Shown in pieces: positions 6,423 through 14,341 of a stretch of DNA of 43,105 bases; the stretch's first letter is position 1; every line of letters begins with the position of its first letter. The notes below the pieces were generated by a model, which did no database searches, had not been told where the DNA came from, and saw nothing but the letters and a program-made list of their open reading frames with translations. The DNA comes from Sulfurovum sp. TSL1. GTDB lineage: Bacteria; Campylobacterota; Campylobacteria; Campylobacterales; Sulfurovaceae. Made by a program: the position numbers and the translations under genes. The stretch lies in NCBI RefSeq assembly GCF_019972135.1, contig NZ_BPFI01000001.1:1-43105 (forward strand), read 5' to 3'.

Positions 6423-7202
6423 TTAGCGGAATGTTGTTCCACCATCGACAACAAGTGTTTGACCCGTGATCCATGATGCTTCATCCGTACAGAGGAAATA
6501 GACAGAACCGGCAAGGTCTTCTGGACTTCCCATTCTGTTCACTGCTGAGCGTTTAATGGTTTCGGCTTTGACCTCTTCATAGTTTGTAAAGGCTTTTAGT
6601 GCATCTGTATCGATTGGTCCGCCGGATACAGCATTGACTCTGATCCCCATTTCTCCCAGTTCAACCGCAGCGTAACGGCTCATCGCTTCAACTGCTGCTT
6701 TATTGGTACCGTGACCTGCATAGTTTTCGATGTAGATAAGGTTACCGGTTGAAGAGAGTGTAACGATGGCACCACCGCCTACTTTTTCCATACGTACGGC
6801 AGCTTCTTGTGAACCGCGTACAAATGCACCTACAGTTGCAGTATAGATGTTGGTTAAACCTTTACTAGGTCTGAGTTTCATGAATTTCCCATAACCACCT
6901 ACGACTGAGCGACCGTAGATCATAGCATTAGAGACAAAGAAATCGACTCTGTCAAAATCCTTATCGATCGCTTCAAACAGTGGTTTGAATTCATCAAGTT
7001 CTAATATGTTCAGCGGGTATGCTCTTGCCTTAACGCCGTATTTACTCTCCAGGTCCGCAGCAATTGTATCGGCCGCTTCTTTGTTGGAGTTATATGTAAA
7101 TGCGATATTGACACCGTTTTGAGCAAATTTTTCGGCTACGGCTTTACCGATACCTTTGGTTGCTCCTGTGATGACAAGTGTTTTACCTTTCATTTCTGAC
7201 AT
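6423..7202 (-). CDS. FabL-like enoyl-ACP reductase (SDR family)
   Basis: A 259-residue short-chain dehydrogenase. The N-terminal TGATKGIG loop (residues 12-19) binds the nucleotide. The catalytic pair is Y161-x6-K168, the spacing of enoyl-ACP reductases rather than the classical Y-x3-K. The segments VNAVSGGPIDTDALKAF (189-205) and IENYAGHGTNKAAVEA match what I recall of Bacillus FabL (enoyl reductase III). It would then reduce trans-2-enoyl-ACP in fatty acid elongation. The syntenic H. pylori gene beside dapA is usually named as a 7-alpha-hydroxysteroid dehydrogenase, and I think FabL-like is more accurate. AGGAG lies six bases before the start; one base separates it from dapA. Confidence 0.78.
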   Translation of the reverse strand: MSEMKGKTLVITGATKGIGKAVAEKFAQNGVNIAFTYNSNKEAADTIAADLESKYGVKARAYPLNILELDEFKPLFEAIDKDFDRVDFFVSNAMIYGRSVVGGYGKFMKLRPSKGLTNIYTATVGAFVRGSQEAAVRMEKVGGGAIVTLSSTGNLIYIENYAGHGTNKAAVEAMSRYAAVELGEMGIRVNAVSGGPIDTDALKAFTNYEEVKAETIKRSAVNRMGSPEDLAGSVYFLCTDEASWITGQTLVVDGGTTFR

Positions 7203-7203
7203 A

Positions 7204-8097
7204 TTACGCTCCTACTATAGTGTATTTTTTCATAATTTCTTCGATCTTTTTCATATTCTTACTGCTTGGGGGAACAAGTGGCAATCTGTATTCGAGTGTA
7301 TCGATCAGTCCTGCGATGTACATCGCAGCTTTGATGGGGATAGGATTGCTTTCACAGAAAAGCACTTTGTTGATCTCAAAGAGTTTATCATTGATGGTTT
7401 TGGCTTTTACAAAGTCACCTTCAAGCGCTGCATGAGCAAGCTCTGCTTTCATATCTGGTAAAAGGTTGGAAGTCACGGAAGTAATTCCCTTTCCTCCGCT
7501 TGCCAAAATAGGAAAATCAATAGCATCATCACCTGAGAATACATAGAGATCAGGTATTTTTGCCAAAAGTTCAACCGTTCTTTCTATAGACCCTGTCGCT
7601 TCTTTGATACCCATAATGTTCTCAACATCATCATAGAGTCTTTTGACTGTGTCAGGCAAGATATCTACCCCTGTACGTCCTGGTACATTGTAAAGCATGA
7701 AAGGTACTTTTACAGCAGAAGCGATCGCTTTATAGTGCTGGTACAGTCCTTCCTGGCTTGGTTTGTTGTAGTAAGGACTCACCGAGAAGATCGCATCAGC
7801 ACCACACTCTTCTGCATGTTTAGCGATATCAATGGCTTCATGTGTAGCATTGCTGCCTGCACCTGCGAGGACTTTGGTTTCAGTACCCTTACAGACTTCA
7901 ACAGCTATCTCAATACATCTTTTGTGTTCATCATGACTCAGCGTTGCACTCTCACCTGTCGTTCCTACAGGGCATACCGCATCGATCCCATGGGCTATTT
8001 GTCTTTTGATCAGTGTTGCAAAAGTTGCTTCATCCAATGTACCATTTTTAAATGGAGTAATCAGTGCTGTGGTCGCACCCGTAATATAGTTACTCAT
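7204..8097 (-). CDS. dapA: 4-hydroxy-tetrahydrodipicolinate synthase
   Basis: Condenses pyruvate with aspartate semialdehyde, the first dedicated step to lysine and meso-diaminopimelate. The 297-residue TIM barrel has the family motifs GTTGES (45-50), the tyrosine of LYNVPGRTG (Y136) and the Schiff-base lysine in GIKEATGS (K165). Cytosolic. It lies 10 bases after the M16 protease gene and one base before the FabL-like gene in the cysS-pgsA operon; its product also feeds peptidoglycan cross-links, consistent with the envelope theme of the operon. Confidence 0.96.
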   Translation of the reverse strand: MSNYITGATTALITPFKNGTLDEATFATLIKRQIAHGIDAVCPVGTTGESATLSHDEHKRCIEIAVEVCKGTETKVLAGAGSNATHEAIDIAKHAEECGADAIFSVSPYYNKPSQEGLYQHYKAIASAVKVPFMLYNVPGRTGVDILPDTVKRLYDDVENIMGIKEATGSIERTVELLAKIPDLYVFSGDDAIDFPILASGGKGITSVTSNLLPDMKAELAHAALEGDFVKAKTINDKLFEINKVLFCESNPIPIKAAMYIAGLIDTLEYRLPLVPPSSKNMKKIEEIMKKYTIVGA

Positions 8098-8107
8098 ATC
8101 TACTATC

Positions 8108-9436
8108 CTAGTTTTTTTTCAAGATCACAGTCGTTGAATAATTGTGATCAAAATACTTTTTAGCGGCATCGCTAATATCTTTGAGCGTAATTTTATCTAA
8201 TTTCTCTTCATATTCAAGTAAAGGCTGTATATTTCCCTTGACAAGGTAGTCTCCGTAGAGCCCTGCCACTGAACTTGAACTCTCCAAAGAGTAGATAAAT
8301 TCTGCTTTTGTATTGATCTTGACCTTATCAAGTTCGGCTTGTGTGACATCACCGTTTTTGATCTTTTCAAGTTCGGCAAGTATCTCTTTTTCCAACGTTT
8401 CCAAAGATGCCTGAGGTGAACACATCGCCATAATGAGGAAAACACCGGGGTCCGCAAGTTCCATGTTGTAGCCATAGACCTGGTTTGCCAGCTGCTTTTC
8501 ATTCACCAGTGTTTTTTCGAAACGTGAACTCTTTCCGGCACTGAGTATATGGCTGATGGCAGAAAGTACTACCTGATCATCATGTTCATAGTTAGGGATA
8601 GCATAGGTGATCGCAAGTGTATCCACCTGATTGCTCTCTTTATGCAGTACGGCCCTTTTGGCACCATCTATTTTAGGTTCGACAGCGGTGACCACCGGGA
8701 TCTCATGTTTATTTTTAATGTGTCCAAAATATTTTTCTGATTCTTTGAACACTTCTTCCGGTGTGATATCTCCGGCCACGACTAAAATGGCATTGCTTGG
8801 CTGATAATAACGATGATAGAAATCTCTGATATCTTCTATTTTCCATGAAAGGATATCTCCCATAAACCCGATAGGAAGCCAATGGTAAGGATGGTAGACA
8901 AAATGTGTATTAAAGACCCTGAAGTAAAGGTAACCCATAGGATTGTTATCGGTTCTCAGACGTCTCTCTTCAGCGACCACATCACGCTCTTTTTGGAACT
9001 CTTCATCGGTGAGTTTGAGGTTATGCATCAGTTCAGAGAACAAGTCAAGGCTCAGTCCGAGATTCTTACTGGCAGTTTTAATATAATAGTGTGTTTTGTC
9101 AAAACCGGTGGCTGCATTATTGACACCTCCGCGACTTTTTACGATCGTGTCAAATTCACCCTCTTTGAGTTTATCTGTAGATTTGAAAGAGAGATGCTCA
9201 AGCATATGTGCCATACCGCTTTTACCCATCACTTCGTTTCTGCTTCCTACTTTATAGTAGATATCTGTAGTGATAACACCCGAATCGTTATCCATAGGGA
9301 TGACAACGATCTGCATCCCGTTGTCCAATGTTTTTGTAAAATGTTCTGGCAATGAATTGGCCATTGATACTCCTGTTGTGATCATAAATCCGATGATAAA
9401 TGTATAGATAAAGTGCCTGAGGCTTTTGAGGTTCAT
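8108..9436 (-). CDS. M16 family zinc protease (PqqL/YmxG type)
   Basis: A 442-residue M16 peptidase with the inverted zinc motif HMLEH (H77, E80, H81) and the distal glutamate in VVAEERR (about residue 157). An N-terminal hydrophobic segment (about 9-26) ending in SMA looks like a signal peptide, suggesting a periplasmic protease. One two-domain half is present, as usual for bacterial M16B proteins, which often work as pairs or homodimers; no inactive partner is adjacent. Its stop overlaps nothing, while its start overlaps the pyrD stop by four bases (ATGA). Syntenic genes in Helicobacter and Campylobacter have been annotated as pqqE or zinc protease. Confidence 0.9.
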   Translation of the reverse strand: MNLKSLRHFIYTFIIGFMITTGVSMANSLPEHFTKTLDNGMQIVVIPMDNDSGVITTDIYYKVGSRNEVMGKSGMAHMLEHLSFKSTDKLKEGEFDTIVKSRGGVNNAATGFDKTHYYIKTASKNLGLSLDLFSELMHNLKLTDEEFQKERDVVAEERRLRTDNNPMGYLYFRVFNTHFVYHPYHWLPIGFMGDILSWKIEDIRDFYHRYYQPSNAILVVAGDITPEEVFKESEKYFGHIKNKHEIPVVTAVEPKIDGAKRAVLHKESNQVDTLAITYAIPNYEHDDQVVLSAISHILSAGKSSRFEKTLVNEKQLANQVYGYNMELADPGVFLIMAMCSPQASLETLEKEILAELEKIKNGDVTQAELDKVKINTKAEFIYSLESSSSVAGLYGDYLVKGNIQPLLEYEEKLDKITLKDISDAAKKYFDHNYSTTVILKKN

Positions 9437-10509
9437 TTGTAATCTGCTCCGATAGCTTCGCTGATATGTTTATAACCATCTTTTTGTAAGAGTTTAATTA
9501 AACCTTCATTGATCTCTTTGATCAGTGCCGGACCTCTGTAGACAAGCATACTGTAAACCTGTATTAAAGATGCACCGGCTTTGATACGTCTGTAAGCTTC
9601 TTCTGCAGAATCTATACCTCCTACAGAGATGAGCAGGGTCTTGCCATAGAGTTCTTGACCTATGGCTTTGAAGAGCTGGTACGATTTTTCTGTAAGCAGT
9701 GCCCCGGAAATACCGCCGAAGTCTTTGGCATGCGGTGTTAAAGAGTAATCTATCGTTGTATTGGTAGCGATGATCCCAGCAGCACCTGCCTCTACCGCTG
9801 CTTTACACAGAAGAATGGCATCTTCAGGTTCCATATCCGGAGCGATTTTAAGCAGCACAGGCTGGGTGGTGATCTCTTTTGACATTTTAAAGATCGCATT
9901 GATGAATGCCTCATTTTGCAGATCTCTCAGACCCGGTGTGTTTGGAGATGAGATGTTGATCACGATGTAGTCACCGTAATTTTTAAATGCTTTGAAAAGT
10001 ATTTCATAGTCATCTAGAGCATCCTCTTCAGAGGTGAGTTTATTCTTCCCGATATTGATGCCCATAGGGTAGTCAAAAAAGTAGAGTTCTTTGAGACGCT
10101 GCAGCATATAGTGGCTGCCTTTGTTGTTAAATCCCATGGCATTTTGTATGGAGTTGTCTTCTATGAGTCTGAAGAGCCTTGGTTTAGGGTTTCCGTCTTG
10201 CGGTTTTGGTGTCACCGTACCTATCTCAGTAAACCCGAAACCCATGGTAGGCATGGCGGTGATGTATTGGCCGTTTTTGTCAAATCCTGCCCCTAATCCC
10301 ACAGGATTCTGAAATGTACGTCCGAAGATCTCCTGTTGGAGCATAGGGTGGGTCACAAAGTTCCGGTTTTTCACATAGCGCAGAAGTGCAGGGCAGTGGG
10401 CAATAGCTCTAAGCCCAAAACCGGCAAGACTGTGTGCTGTCTCAGGGTCAAGTTTAAAAAGGATTTTTTTGAGATTTTGGTAAGAAAAAAGTGACAAAGG
10501 AGACTCCAT
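9433..10509 (-). CDS. pyrD: Dihydroorotate dehydrogenase (quinone), class 2
   Basis: Oxidises dihydroorotate to orotate and passes electrons through FMN to the quinone pool, step four of pyrimidine synthesis, at the inner membrane face. The 358 residues, the N-terminal amphipathic helix (LKKILFKLDPETAHSL) and NISSPNTPGLR with the class 2 catalytic serine (S188) mark it as the membrane-associated class. INIGKNK and GIIATNTT are further FMN/orotate motifs. Overlaps the M16 protease by four bases and follows the small outer membrane protein gene by 30 bases. Confidence 0.95.
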   Translation of the reverse strand: MESPLSLFSYQNLKKILFKLDPETAHSLAGFGLRAIAHCPALLRYVKNRNFVTHPMLQQEIFGRTFQNPVGLGAGFDKNGQYITAMPTMGFGFTEIGTVTPKPQDGNPKPRLFRLIEDNSIQNAMGFNNKGSHYMLQRLKELYFFDYPMGINIGKNKLTSEEDALDDYEILFKAFKNYGDYIVINISSPNTPGLRDLQNEAFINAIFKMSKEITTQPVLLKIAPDMEPEDAILLCKAAVEAGAAGIIATNTTIDYSLTPHAKDFGGISGALLTEKSYQLFKAIGQELYGKTLLISVGGIDSAEEAYRRIKAGASLIQVYSMLVYRGPALIKEINEGLIKLLQKDGYKHISEAIGADYK

Positions 10510-10539
10510 AGTTATAGTGGGCTTATTATAGCAAAATAA

Positions 10540-11043
10540 TCAAAAAAAGTAATGTAAAGAGAGGCTGGCACCCTGCATCGTATCGAGTGGATCAAGACCT
10601 GATACTTTATAGTAATGATAGGAAAGATCTACATCGATCGTTGCTGTGGCATAGATCAGGAATCCGAAATTCCCTCCATAATAAACCCCGTCATTATCTA
10701 AAGAAGCGTCCTCATCATAGTGAAGGTATCCGACAGTGGCACCAAGATAAGGTCTCAGTTTTGGGGTTTCAAAGAGTTCATCAAGCAGTATTTTATCTAT
10801 TTCTATTGCAAAAGTTTGAAGATCATTATTGCCAGAGAGTGTAAACACAGTACGCCAATCCATGGTTTGTTTACCATAGCGAAAGCCTACAAGCGTTTCA
10901 TTCTGGCTGGATGTCCGGTCCAGTGATTTCACATCTATGGAATGCGTGGCCAGGGTGGCTCCTATGAAAGGAAATTGTTCACTCTCCTGCTGTGCAGACA
11001 GGAAAGTACATAAAAAAGTAAAGAGGAGGGTGAATCGTAGCAT
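10540..11043 (-). CDS. Small outer membrane beta-barrel protein
   Basis: A 167-residue exported protein with a signal peptide (MLRFTLLFTFLCTFLSAQ), followed by alternating strands rich in Tyr and Gly (FPFIGATLATHSI, YLGATVGYLHYD, YYGGNFGFLIYA) and a terminal LHYFF. It looks like an eight-stranded outer membrane barrel of the OmpA/OmpW/porin-family kind. I chose the internal ATG at 11043, preceded by AGGAG, because it starts the signal peptide; the longer reading runs back into msbA. One base separates it from the msbA stop. Function unknown; its place right after the lipid A exporter suggests an envelope role. Confidence 0.75.
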   Translation of the reverse strand: MLRFTLLFTFLCTFLSAQQESEQFPFIGATLATHSIDVKSLDRTSSQNETLVGFRYGKQTMDWRTVFTLSGNNDLQTFAIEIDKILLDELFETPKLRPYLGATVGYLHYDEDASLDNDGVYYGGNFGFLIYATATIDVDLSYHYYKVSGLDPLDTMQGASLSLHYFF

Positions 11044-11044
11044 A

Positions 11045-12748
11045 TTATAAACTCCTGGATAATTTTTGATAGGTCGAACACTCTTGCAGCAAGCTTTGAT
11101 GTGAACCCCTGCAGATGATCTCTCCCTTTTGAAATACCAAGATGGTATCGGCATCTTCTATGGTGCTTAATCTATGTGCGACAGTAAAGGTGATCATCTC
11201 TGATTTTAGTTCATGTAAGGCTTGTTGTATCAGGGCTTCACTTTTGTTATCCAGTGCAGAGGTCGCCTCATCCAGTATGAGGATATCCGGGTTCTTATAG
11301 AGTGCACGTGCCAGAGCGATACGCTGTCTTTGCCCTCCGGAAAGGTTGTCTCCGCTTTCAGATAAAAGTGTGTGTATCCCGTCATCTAATTTGCTGATGA
11401 ACTCCATAGCATGTGCTTTCTCCAGTGCCTCGACCACACGCGCTTCATCTATCTCTTCACCGTAAGCCACATTGGCAGCGATGGAGTCGTTAAAGATGTA
11501 GATACGCTGTGTCACATAGGCTATCTTTTTATGTAACGAAGTGAGTGTGAAATCTTTGTTCTCTGTGCCGTTGATAAAGATCTTTCCTGAACTTGGGTCA
11601 TAAAAACGTACCAACAGGTTGACCAGTGAACTTTTACCCGCACCACTGTCACCTACCAATGCAATGGATTCACCTTTTTGGGCTTGAAGGGTGATATCCT
11701 TTAATGCCGGAATATCATCGTAATGGAGTGAAACATTTTCTAACGTGATCGTTTCAATAGGGTCTAAAAGTTCATTCCCCCCTGATGTGATGTAAGGTTT
11801 TGTATCAAGCAGTTCCTGCATACGTGTATTGGCAGTGATGGCATCTTGAGCTTGATTGTAAAGGCTTGAAATACGTTTTATGGGATTGTAAAGCATAAAA
11901 AGTGCCGTAGCAAAAGCAAAGAAAGCACCCACCGTCATATGTCCATCAATCACCTCTTTCCCTCCGATATAAATCACAGCACCGATGGCGACAGAACCTA
12001 AAATTTCCATGACTGGAGAAGTGAGAGCATTGGTCCTGATCTGTTTCATAATAAACTTAAAAACATTTTGGTTCTCAATAGAAAAACGTGCATGTTCATA
12101 TGGTTGAGATGAATGAGATTTAATCACCTCAATGTTAGATAAGATCTCTCCCAATCGCGAAGTCATATCTGCAGTACTCTCTTGAGAAAGTTTGGAGTAT
12201 TTACGCATTTTTTTAGCAAGTTTTGATAGTGGGAAAAGGGCGATTGGCATGATGACCAGAAAATAAAAGGCAAGCTTGGGACTTTGATAAATAACATACC
12301 CTGTGAGCGCGACAATGGTTAAACCTTCCCTTATGAGATCAGGAATAATTTGAGCCACTAAGGATTGTATACGTGATATATCATTGGTTACACGAGAGAG
12401 TATCTCTCCAGTATGAATCTTTTTAAAAAATGTCATATCCAGATAGGTGAGATGTAATACCAGTGTATCCCGCAGTTTCCTTACGACATCCTGGCCGATA
12501 TATGACGTATAGTAGGTTTGTATATATTTACCTATACCCTGAAGCATAAAAACACCAACCAAAAGAAAAGGCATGAGGGTAAGCATTTCTACATCTTTGT
12601 TAATGAAGACATCATCCAGTACAGGCTTGATAAGGTGTGCACTCCCTGCAGTTCCCGCTGCAACGGCGATCATCCCCAGTATGGCAAAGAAAAATTGTCT
12701 TTTGTAGCCTGAAAGATAGGGGAGATACTGTCTGAGAAGGTCTCTCAT
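11045..12748 (-). CDS. msbA: Lipid A/lipooligosaccharide export ABC transporter (MsbA family)
   Basis: A half-size ABC exporter with six N-terminal membrane helices (about residues 10-300) fused to a nucleotide-binding domain with Walker A GDSGAGKSS, signature LSGGQRQR, Walker B ILILDEATSALD and the switch histidine in TVAHRLST. Homodimers flip core-lipid A across the inner membrane. The ATG at 12748 overlaps the cysS stop by one base (TAATG), giving translational coupling; a TTG fifteen bases upstream has no ribosome site. The MsbA assignment rests on sequence type and on conserved synteny with cysS and pyrD in Campylobacter as I recall it; a general multidrug role cannot be excluded. Confidence 0.88.
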   Translation of the reverse strand: MRDLLRQYLPYLSGYKRQFFFAILGMIAVAAGTAGSAHLIKPVLDDVFINKDVEMLTLMPFLLVGVFMLQGIGKYIQTYYTSYIGQDVVRKLRDTLVLHLTYLDMTFFKKIHTGEILSRVTNDISRIQSLVAQIIPDLIREGLTIVALTGYVIYQSPKLAFYFLVIMPIALFPLSKLAKKMRKYSKLSQESTADMTSRLGEILSNIEVIKSHSSQPYEHARFSIENQNVFKFIMKQIRTNALTSPVMEILGSVAIGAVIYIGGKEVIDGHMTVGAFFAFATALFMLYNPIKRISSLYNQAQDAITANTRMQELLDTKPYITSGGNELLDPIETITLENVSLHYDDIPALKDITLQAQKGESIALVGDSGAGKSSLVNLLVRFYDPSSGKIFINGTENKDFTLTSLHKKIAYVTQRIYIFNDSIAANVAYGEEIDEARVVEALEKAHAMEFISKLDDGIHTLLSESGDNLSGGQRQRIALARALYKNPDILILDEATSALDNKSEALIQQALHELKSEMITFTVAHRLSTIEDADTILVFQKGEIICRGSHQSLLQECSTYQKLSRSL

Positions 12749-14157
12749 TACGCTTTTTCCCAAAGTGTGCCATCAGGCGTATCCATGATCGATATTCCCA
12801 AGGCTGTCAGTGCATCACGGATGGCATCGGAACGTTCAAAGTTCTTCTCTTTTTTTGCTTCACTACGTTCAGAGAGCAGTGTTTCTATCTGTGTTTTAAG
12901 GGCTTCATCCACACCGATCTGGAAGTAAGAGAAAGGCTCTTTGCTACCAAAACCAAGCAGTGTATCGATAAATTCAATGTTCGCCAGTGTCTCTTTTTTA
13001 AGGGCTTTATTTTGCGGGTTTGTATCAAGGTCTTCATTGGCAGCAGCCACCATTTCATCTATCACGGCTAGAGCGATGGAGATATTCAGGTCATCGCCCA
13101 TCGCATCAAGCAGTGCCTTTTTGAAGCTTTTGTTGACTGCAGAAGCTTTGCCCGGACTGACACGTTTTTTCAGTCTGTAGAGCTTGTCAAGTCTTTTTTT
13201 TGCGGTCAGTAGATCTTCTTCGTTAAAATTAAAGTCATTTCTGTAGTGTACCGAGTTGAGATAGTAGCGCAGGACTTCTCCGTCATAGACTTTGAGTGCA
13301 TCCTTGAGAAAAAAACTGTTTCCTAACGACTTACTCATCTTTTCTCCGTCGATCTGTACAAAACCGTTATGCATCCAGTATTTTGCCAGTTCATGTCCTG
13401 TGGCACAGCGGCTCTGGGCAGCTTCATTTTCATGGTGGGGGAAAAGCAGGTCAGCACCGCCAGCATGAATGTCTAGACTGAACTCCTGTGTCCCATGTGC
13501 ATGCGCAAAGTGTTTTTCTATCATCGCTGAACACTCTATATGCCAGCCCGGACGGCCTGAAGAGAAAGGTGCATCAAAACAGATGTCTTCGTCTCCTTTA
13601 CATGCTTTCCAAAGGGCAAAGTCTTTGGGGTTTCTTTTTTCAGATGTATGTGCTACACGGCTCTGGTTGTCTTCATCTTCACCTACCTGGTGTGATATCT
13701 CTCCATAGTGCGCATCTTTACTGGTATCAAAGTAGACATCACCCGAGGAGATGACATAGGCGATATCTTTGTCGATAAGGGTTTGTATCATGTTCTCTAT
13801 CGCCTGCAGGGACTCTGTGGCTTTTGGTTCGATATCAGGACGCTGTATACCGAGTGCTGCCATCTCTTCAAGGTAACGGTCAATGTAAAAAGCGGTAAGC
13901 TCTTCCATACTTTTACCCGTCTCTTCTACCTTTTTGATGATCTTGTCATCGATGTCGGTAAAGTTCTTCCCCAGAGTGACGTTGTAGCCAAGTGCTTTGA
14001 GTGTACGGGAAAGAAGGTCAAAGGAGAGGCTGCTTCGCGCGTGGCCTAAATGCGCATCATCATATACCGTAGGTCCGCAGACATAAATGCTTGCTTCACC
14101 TTTACGGATGGGTTCAAAAGGAAGTTTGGTTTTTTGTACGCTGTCATAGATGTGCAT
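12748..14157 (-). CDS. cysS: Cysteinyl-tRNA synthetase
   Basis: Class I aminoacyl-tRNA synthetase charging tRNA-Cys. The 469-residue protein has the zinc-site cysteine in VCGPTVYD (C28), the HIGH-type motif HLGH (36-39), the zinc and substrate motif GWHIECSAM, and KMSKS near residue 268, followed by the helical anticodon-binding end. First gene of the minus-strand operon running to pgsA. The ATG has only a distant AAAGG upstream, so initiation may be weak or the leader structured. Confidence 0.97.
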   Translation of the reverse strand: MHIYDSVQKTKLPFEPIRKGEASIYVCGPTVYDDAHLGHARSSLSFDLLSRTLKALGYNVTLGKNFTDIDDKIIKKVEETGKSMEELTAFYIDRYLEEMAALGIQRPDIEPKATESLQAIENMIQTLIDKDIAYVISSGDVYFDTSKDAHYGEISHQVGEDEDNQSRVAHTSEKRNPKDFALWKACKGDEDICFDAPFSSGRPGWHIECSAMIEKHFAHAHGTQEFSLDIHAGGADLLFPHHENEAAQSRCATGHELAKYWMHNGFVQIDGEKMSKSLGNSFFLKDALKVYDGEVLRYYLNSVHYRNDFNFNEEDLLTAKKRLDKLYRLKKRVSPGKASAVNKSFKKALLDAMGDDLNISIALAVIDEMVAAANEDLDTNPQNKALKKETLANIEFIDTLLGFGSKEPFSYFQIGVDEALKTQIETLLSERSEAKKEKNFERSDAIRDALTALGISIMDTPDGTLWEKA

Positions 14158-14193
14158 AATAATCGATGGGCCTTTAATATATGTAGTGTTGTG

Positions 14194-14199
14194 ATTATA
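14194..14199 (-). promoter_or_regulatory. -10 element of the cysS-pgsA operon
   Basis: TATAAT on the minus strand (14199-14194) in TTAGCTATAATCAC gives a predicted start near 14187 and a 30-base leader before cysS. It is the only consensus -10 found before this eight-gene operon. Confidence 0.55.
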
Positions 14200-14281
14200 G
14201 CTAAAAGTTAATTAGAAGAGATTACGAGCATGATTTTGTACCGAATGATTCATGTATATTATTTTGTGGCAGTTGTAAAGG

Positions 14282-14318
14282 TTAACACATAATTAACACA
14301 ACACCTATAAACTCTCAT
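14282..14318 (+). promoter_or_regulatory. Promoter and direct-repeat site of the TonB receptor gene
   Basis: Two copies of TTAACACA (14282-14289 and 14293-14300) are spaced 11 bases start to start, one helical turn, directly before a -10 element TATAAA (14306-14311). The arrangement is that of a direct-repeat operator for a dimeric response regulator or metal regulator overlapping the -35 zone. A start near 14318 leaves a 24-base leader with AAGGGAAG before the ATG. Confidence 0.5.
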
Positions 14319-14341
14319 CATTAAAAAGAACAAGGGAAGAT

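Noticed and set aside
6423-7202. FabG-type 3-oxoacyl-ACP reductase
   Set aside because: Lacks the Y-x3-K active site; spacing is Y-x6-K with FabL-like flanks.
10540-11154. Longer 204-residue form of the small outer membrane protein
   Set aside because: The extra 37 residues run through the msbA 3' end and precede a proper signal peptide with its own AGGAG site.
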